Source: Thalassotalea euphylliae (GTDB taxonomy: Bacteria; Pseudomonadota; Gammaproteobacteria; Enterobacterales; Alteromonadaceae). From it: a DNA stretch of 64,000 bases. The DNA is taken from the NCBI RefSeq assembly GCF_003390335.1, contig NZ_QUOU01000001.1, forward strand, positions 2,790,001-2,854,000, in the 5' to 3' direction. Below are positions 59,490 to 64,000 of the stretch, in pieces. Below the pieces are notes generated by a model, which had not been told where the DNA came from, did not search any database, and saw only the letters and a list, made by a program, of their open reading frames with translations. Both the position numbers and the translations under genes were made by a program. Every line of letters starts with the position of its first letter. Positions within the stretch are counted from its first letter, which is position 1.

Positions 59490-60530
59490 ATGAAAGCAAT
59501 GCGTATTTGGTTTGTCAGCTCGCTCGGGTTGGCACTCAGCATGATTTTTGACTGGAACTACGGCTTCTTAGCGGTACTCATTCCAGCCTTTGTGCTGAAT
59601 TTAGAAAAAGGTTTTGGCCTGCCATTTATTGTCATGCTGGTGTTTTCCATCATTTTTGGCTCAGCCGAAGCCACCATTATTCTTGAGCTATTCCAAACGC
59701 ATCCGTTATTGCTCACCGGTGCCGTTGGCATCTTTATGCTGATTAAGTGCATTGCCATGATGCACCAAATTACCTATCTCTTTGGTTTTATGGGGATCTT
59801 TATTGGCTCTATGGTGTTTAATTACGCCAGCTATGACTACTTTGATATTACCGATTTTAATATCAATATGTGGATTATCGCACTCATTAGTGTCTTCAAC
59901 TATTTACTCGCACACTGGCTTTTTCCTAATCCTAAAAGTGCAGAACCCGCGCCAGAAGAAGATCCATTTGCCGCCAAAACCGAAGCCGAAAAAATTGCAC
60001 AAGTTGCGATGGGCTGGATTGTTGCGATGAGCCTGTTCTTTGTTTTCCAAACCATGGAACTTATTGACTCGCTAGCGGTACTCGTATCGGTGGTCATTAT
60101 GCTTTCACCATTGAGTCTGCAAGGTGGCATTGGCGTCGGCAAAGTACGGGTGATCGGCACTGCGCTTGGCTGTATTATGGGACTTGTGCTGCACGTGATA
60201 CTGGGCAAATGGATAAATAATCCACTGCTATTCTGGCTTGGCTTTACCATTTTGATGGGCGTGATCAGCCTGTTATTTAACAAAGGCATGATCCCATCAG
60301 CGATCGGTTTTTCAGCAACCTCGGCATTTTCAGTGCCGTTGACAACGGCATTTATTCCGGGTCAGCAAGATGCAACCTTCTCAATACTCTACCGCTTTAG
60401 CTCGATATTTGTTGGCGTTGTGGTTTTGGTCATGGTCATGACCGTTGCGCACCAAAGCATAAACAAATTTATTATTGCTCCCAAGCAAAAGCGCGCAGCG
60501 CGAAAGCTTGGCGATAAAACACCTGCTTAG
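59490..60530 (+). CDS. DUF2955 inner-membrane protein (putative efflux pump partner of HlyD)
   Basis: 346 residues with about ten membrane helices in two groups and a short cytoplasmic linker (PNPKSAEPAPEEDPFAAKTEAEK) between them. It matches DUF2955, which resembles the FUSC/YccS/AaeB transporters that export aromatic acids with an HlyD-type adaptor. The start is supported by GGAGCTATTGGC upstream. No outer-membrane channel gene is adjacent. A terminator follows 54 bp after the stop. Confidence 0.87.
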   Translation: MKAMRIWFVSSLGLALSMIFDWNYGFLAVLIPAFVLNLEKGFGLPFIVMLVFSIIFGSAEATIILELFQTHPLLLTGAVGIFMLIKCIAMMHQITYLFGFMGIFIGSMVFNYASYDYFDITDFNINMWIIALISVFNYLLAHWLFPNPKSAEPAPEEDPFAAKTEAEKIAQVAMGWIVAMSLFFVFQTMELIDSLAVLVSVVIMLSPLSLQGGIGVGKVRVIGTALGCIMGLVLHVILGKWINNPLLFWLGFTILMGVISLLFNKGMIPSAIGFSATSAFSVPLTTAFIPGQQDATFSILYRFSSIFVGVVVLVMVMTVAHQSINKFIIAPKQKRAARKLGDKTPA

Positions 60531-60583
60531 CCAAAGCTCTACAACAGAGTTTGGATACTCGGCATATTAAAAAAATTAAACGT

Positions 60584-60615
60584 AAAAGGGCGAACTTAGT
60601 CGTTCGCCCTTTTTG
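60584..60615. terminator. Bidirectional terminator after the DUF2955 gene
   Basis: AAAAGGGCGAAC-TTAGTC-GTTCGCCCTTTTT: perfect 12-bp stem with A and T runs. It serves both converging genes. Confidence 0.9.
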
Positions 60616-60620
60616 TGATT

Positions 60621-60664
60621 CTTGTCCCGTCTTAAATGTGTCGACACATTTAAGACGGGACAAG
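60621..60664. repeat. 44-bp perfect palindrome
   Basis: CTTGTCCCGTCTTAAATGTG-TCGA-CACATTTAAGACGGGACAAG reads the same on both strands, with no mismatch and no spacer beyond the central four bases. It starts five bases after the terminator and ends 12 bp before the Old Yellow Enzyme stop. There is no T run. It makes identical short peptides appear in opposite frames. Role unknown. Confidence 0.95.
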
Positions 60665-60676
60665 GCGTGCGCTACC

Positions 60677-61840
60677 TTAAACCATCTGTTTATCTAACTC
60701 GTTATTGCTACACACGTTTTCATCAAAAACTGGGTAATCGGTATAGCCCACCTCAGTACCACCGTACATGGTTGTTGGATCAACAGGATTTAAAGGCCAA
60801 TTATTGGCGATGCGCGCGGGTAGATCAGGATTCGCAATAAAACCTCGGCCAAAGCCAAAAATATCCCCCAGATTGTTCGCTAACATTTGCTCAGCTCGTT
60901 TTGCGGTATATTTACCGGCATACATCACCAAGCCATCAAAGTTATCTCGCACACCTTGATAAAACGCTTCCGGTAAACCCGATGCCTCATCCCAGTCAGC
61001 TTCGGCAAGTGAAACATAAGCTACGCCAATTTCATTAACGGTTTTCACTGCTTCCATATAAGTTTGCTGAGGATCACTTTCGACTAAACCCAGATATACT
61101 CTACTTTCAGTCGTGCTTTCAAACAATGGTGCAAAACGAACACCGACTTTATCTGAGCCCATCACATCCGCGACGGCTTGCGTTATCTCTTTTAAAAAGC
61201 GCAAACGATTCTCAAGGCTGCCACCGTATTTATCGGTACGTTGGTTGGTATGCTCAGAAATAAACTGATTAACCAAATAGCCATTGGCACAATGTAGCTC
61301 AACGCCGTCAAAACCAGCGGCTTTAGCATTAATCGCCGCCTGCTTGTACAGCTTTACTAGCTCTTCAACTTCTTCTGTCGTTAACGCTCTTGGCTGGCTC
61401 GGCTCAGCTAATGCCCCTTGGCCTGGGGCTGTCTCAACGAAAACACTTACCGCATCTGCGCGAATTGCCGAAGGTGCGACAGGGGCATCACCATTTGGTT
61501 GAAGTGATGTATGTGAAACGCGACCAACATGCCACAGCTGTGCGAATATCGTACCACCCGCTTGATGCACCGCATCGGTGACCAAACGCCAACCGGCAAC
61601 TTGCTCATCACTATAAATACCGGGCGTCCACGCGTAACCTTGGCCACGCGGCTCAATTTGCGTGCCTTCGGTTACCATAAAGCCAGCTGTGGCTCGCTGA
61701 GTATAGTATTCAGCCATTAGCTGATTAGGGATGTCTCCCGGTTGCGAGCTGCGCGAGCGCGTTAATGGTGGCAATACAATACGATTGCGCAATGAATAGG
61801 GGCCTAATTTAACCGCGTTGAACAGCGAGGAATACTGCAT
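60677..61840 (-). CDS. Old Yellow Enzyme family alkene reductase
   Basis: 387-residue FMN enzyme that reduces activated C=C bonds (N-ethylmaleimide, enones) or nitro compounds with NAD(P)H. The N-terminus LFNAVKLGPYSLRNRIVLPPLTRSRS, the catalytic-site segment GVELHCANGYLVNQF (where H and N contact the substrate) and GRGFIANPDLPAR near the flavin phosphate place it in the NemA/xenobiotic reductase branch. The LysR gene on the other side is divergent across 86 bp. Which substrate is natural cannot be told. Confidence 0.93.
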   Translation of the reverse strand: MQYSSLFNAVKLGPYSLRNRIVLPPLTRSRSSQPGDIPNQLMAEYYTQRATAGFMVTEGTQIEPRGQGYAWTPGIYSDEQVAGWRLVTDAVHQAGGTIFAQLWHVGRVSHTSLQPNGDAPVAPSAIRADAVSVFVETAPGQGALAEPSQPRALTTEEVEELVKLYKQAAINAKAAGFDGVELHCANGYLVNQFISEHTNQRTDKYGGSLENRLRFLKEITQAVADVMGSDKVGVRFAPLFESTTESRVYLGLVESDPQQTYMEAVKTVNEIGVAYVSLAEADWDEASGLPEAFYQGVRDNFDGLVMYAGKYTAKRAEQMLANNLGDIFGFGRGFIANPDLPARIANNWPLNPVDPTTMYGGTEVGYTDYPVFDENVCSNNELDKQMV

Positions 61841-61887
61841 ACTTCTTTCCTACCACTTGTTTGTTGTTGAATTAGCTGCAATTCTAA

Positions 61888-61905
61888 AATTGACGAGATA
61901 CAATT
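61888..61905. promoter_or_regulatory. LysR-type binding motif between the OYE and LysR genes
   Basis: AATTG-ACGAGATA-CAATT is a palindrome containing T-N11-A (T61891, A61903), the general LysR recognition shape. It sits in the divergent gap, 48 bp from the OYE start and 22 bp from the LysR start, where autoregulation and activation are usual. Confidence 0.45.
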
Positions 61906-61926
61906 AAAAACAAGATTTAGCTGTTA

Positions 61927-62829
61927 GTGATACAAGTGAATTCGTTATCTAAAATTGACATTCGTCAGCTACAGGTACTTAAAGCCTTATTGGAAAAGCG
62001 CAACCTATCGAAAGTGGCAGATCAATTGGGTATCAGCCAACAAGCGGTAAGCGAGCAACTAAAAAAACTGCGCAACAACTTTGACGACCGCCTGTTTGTG
62101 CGCACCAGTAATGGGGTCGTACCAACGCCGTTTGCGGAATCACTGCAAGTAAAAGTTGTCGCGGCACTCAATAGCATCGAAGCATTGCTCACGGCGGAAG
62201 AGTTTGACCCGAAAACGATAACGGCTACTTTTACCATCTGTTCAACCGATCTCGAACAGACGGTCATCCTGCCGAAATTTTTAACCCTACTGCGTGCCCA
62301 AGCGCCCAATGTCAAGCTTGCAGTGAAAACCCTGAGCCTTGATGAAATCAGTTCAAGTTTACTCACAGGCCAAGTCGATCTAGTGATCACGAACCCTTTT
62401 TTCGCCCCAAAGCACTACCCTAGCCTAACACTCTATCAAGAAGATTATTTGTGTGTGGCATCGGCTCATAACGACGCTGTTGAGCAGCGCTTAGCTATTG
62501 CAGATATTGCGAAAATTCCTCAATTGGTGGTGTCGCCATCAAGGGGAGAATTCAGTGGCGCAGCGAACCAGTGGTTTATCGAGCAAGGTCACCCTCGCAA
62601 TGTGGTTTTATCCGTGCCCACTTTTAGCGCGGCAAAAGCTTGTATCGCGAACAGTGACTTGTGCGGTTTTATGCCCGCTAGATTATTGCCCGACCCTTTG
62701 CTCAAGGTGATTGAACTAGATAAACAAGTGCCCGGTTTTGACGTTATTGCCGTATGGCACCAACGTTCAGGGCAAGATAAGTTACACGCCTACATTCGCA
62801 GCTTATTGTTAGAAGCCGCTCACCTTTAA
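61927..62829 (+). CDS. LysR-family regulator divergent from the Old Yellow Enzyme
   Basis: 300 residues from a GTG at 61927; a GTG at 61936 is equally possible, and neither has a clear ribosome site. The helix-turn-helix is LQVLKALLEKRNLSKVADQLGISQQAVSEQLKKLR, followed by the effector domain (ATFTICSTDLEQTVILPKFLTLLRAQAPNVKLAV). It probably controls the oxidoreductase gene on the other side. Effector unknown. Confidence 0.9.
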   Translation: MIQVNSLSKIDIRQLQVLKALLEKRNLSKVADQLGISQQAVSEQLKKLRNNFDDRLFVRTSNGVVPTPFAESLQVKVVAALNSIEALLTAEEFDPKTITATFTICSTDLEQTVILPKFLTLLRAQAPNVKLAVKTLSLDEISSSLLTGQVDLVITNPFFAPKHYPSLTLYQEDYLCVASAHNDAVEQRLAIADIAKIPQLVVSPSRGEFSGAANQWFIEQGHPRNVVLSVPTFSAAKACIANSDLCGFMPARLLPDPLLKVIELDKQVPGFDVIAVWHQRSGQDKLHAYIRSLLLEAAHL

Positions 62830-62951
62830 TAGCGAAAACGTCGGCTAGCAGTAAAGTGTTCTGGCGTATTCCCTGTCTTACACTCGCCTTGGCATACTCT
62901 TGTCTAACTCTTGTCTAACTTTTGCCTCACGATTGCCTACCAATTAACTGC

Positions 62952-64000
62952 CTAACGTTGATAGCCGGGCTGTTCATTAGATACTTGACGGCGCAATGGT
63001 TGCAGGCTTTTATAAGTTAGACTGCGCCACAGCCATTCGCATGGGCCAAATCTAAACCTTGCCAACCAAAATTGTGAGACGCTGATCAAAACCGCCCACA
63101 CGAAAAACACAACAAGTAGCTGTTGATAGCGGGCTAGCTCGCCAAATAACCCCAGCCCCCAGCCATAAAACACAAAACCGCAAATCAGCGATTGTGATAA
63201 GTAGTTCGTCAGCGCCATTTGTCCAACGTTAGCCAGTAAACGCTTAACCCCTTGCAAAACAGGTAAACGGCAAAACACCAATAACAAGCACAAATACGCA
63301 CATGCGATGCCTAGACTGCCCCAGTAACTGTATTGCAATCCAAAAAACATGGATGTTATTGGCCAGCCGTTGGCAAAGTCTTGCGCGTTACCATAAACCG
63401 TGAGCGCCAGCCCAAGCATTAAGCCAATCAATGCCAGGCTGAGTAACTGCTTATTCGAGTATCTATCGCGATAGACATCCAATTTGTACAACGCCATGCC
63501 AACCAGCATTAAGCCTACAATTCTAGGTAAATAGATAAAAAGGCTCATCATCATCTCTACCATTGCGATAAAGCGGTGACCAAGCTGCGCAAGCCAGCCT
63601 GATTGCATTAACGCGATTTCAAGTGCAATTTCTTCACGGGTTGGTTGCCAAACACTGTAAAAGTCCGCCAGCTCATCTGCAGGTGCGGCTTGCACCGCCA
63701 AGCCAAACAGGGCTAGCAATAGCGAGCACAGCAAAAGAGAAAAAACAGCCCATTTAAACAATGCCTTAGGTGTTTTATCGCGATATTGAAAGGCAATAAG
63801 GCCGGCAATCGCGTAAGAAAATAAAATATCACCCCACCACAGCAATAATGAATGAAGTATACCGATCGCAGCAAGTATATACAGACGTCGATAATGGCGC
63901 TCGCTGGCTTTTCTTCCTTGGTCGCGAATATTATCGGCCATCAGCATCATACTGGTGCCAAATAGCACGGAAAACAGCGTCATAAACTTTTGATCAGCGA
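62952..64000 (-). CDS. DUF418-family membrane protein (5' end outside the window)
   Basis: The frame stays open to the window edge (codons AADQKF... before the internal ATG at 63983), so the N-terminus is missing. About 349 residues are visible with eight or so membrane segments. The core (MTLFSVLFGTSMML, HYRRLYILAAIGILHSLLLWWGDILFSYA, QMALTNYLSQSLICGFVFY, FGPCEWLWRSLTY) fits DUF418. The function is unknown; members are thought to be transporters or acyltransferase-like. It converges on the LysR gene across about 120 bp that holds a short direct repeat (CTCTTGTCTAA, twice). Confidence 0.88.
   Translation of the reverse strand, partial: ADQKFMTLFSVLFGTSMMLMADNIRDQGRKASERHYRRLYILAAIGILHSLLLWWGDILFSYAIAGLIAFQYRDKTPKALFKWAVFSLLLCSLLLALFGLAVQAAPADELADFYSVWQPTREEIALEIALMQSGWLAQLGHRFIAMVEMMMSLFIYLPRIVGLMLVGMALYKLDVYRDRYSNKQLLSLALIGLMLGLALTVYGNAQDFANGWPITSMFFGLQYSYWGSLGIACAYLCLLLVFCRLPVLQGVKRLLANVGQMALTNYLSQSLICGFVFYGWGLGLFGELARYQQLLVVFFVWAVLISVSQFWLARFRFGPCEWLWRSLTYKSLQPLRRQVSNEQPGYQR

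Noticed and set aside
60472..60840. Two opposite-strand small frames starting with the same peptide MSRLKCVDTFKTGQ
   Set aside because: The shared peptide is produced by the perfect palindrome at 60621-60664 and not by two real genes.

Overview
The window is ordinary chromosomal DNA of a marine gammaproteobacterium, most likely an Alteromonadales of the Colwelliaceae type (Colwellia/Thalassotalea-like). I infer this from the AT-leaning composition, the gene orders ruvC-ruvA-ruvB, cmoA-cmoB and pgm-seqA/ybfF-DUF2788-ybfE-fldA...fur, the small families DUF2788 and DUF2999, several TonB-dependent receptors and c-di-GMP proteins, and a MITE whose ends carry ATACCAATTGA. No rRNA, tRNA, phage, plasmid or CRISPR locus was seen.

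Layout. 1-4.7 kb: the 3' end of an unknown gene, then aspS, ruvC, ruvA and ruvB (minus strand) with a near-consensus SOS box in front of ruvAB. 4.8-7.7 kb: a diguanylate cyclase with three periplasmic solute-binding domains. 7.8-11.2 kb: cmoAB and a dGTPase-like gene. 11.2-24.3 kb: a minus-strand nutrient cluster holding two copies of a [TonB-dependent receptor + secreted M14 carboxypeptidase] module, an SLC13 carboxylate transporter and a lipoprotein D-aminoacylase. Three of these genes are preceded by the same 63-bp element, aligned without gaps around the 45-bp core, and the fourth has a partial copy. 24.5-32.7 kb: a VOC protein, a eukaryotic-like kinase, the branched-chain 2-oxoacid dehydrogenase genes (E1 alpha, E1 beta, E2) and astE.

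33-43.8 kb: pgm, seqA, ybfF, DUF2788, ybfE, fldA and fur, an order shared with E. coli. About 5 kb is inserted between fldA and fur: a CBS4-PAS-GGDEF-EAL protein and a chemoreceptor with a CxxCH haem-c motif, behind an FNR-type promoter, plus a DUF4442 gene on the other strand. 43.9-53.7 kb: two acetyltransferases, glnS, a VOC/PhnB protein, a solute-binding protein, DUF1835, a MITE, a YbaK-like deacylase, ggt and gsk. 54-64 kb: two small secreted proteins, three LysR regulators, DUF2999, a CheY-like protein, an HlyD/DUF2955 efflux pair, a 44-bp perfect palindrome, an Old Yellow Enzyme with its divergent regulator, and a DUF418 membrane protein cut by the window end.

How the parts may work together (inference): the 11-24 kb cluster looks like a peptide or N-acyl-amino-acid scavenging system, with outer-membrane uptake, periplasmic trimming by carboxypeptidases, deacylation and carboxylate import. 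The unit between fldA and fur looks like an oxygen/redox/energy input to c-di-GMP and motility.
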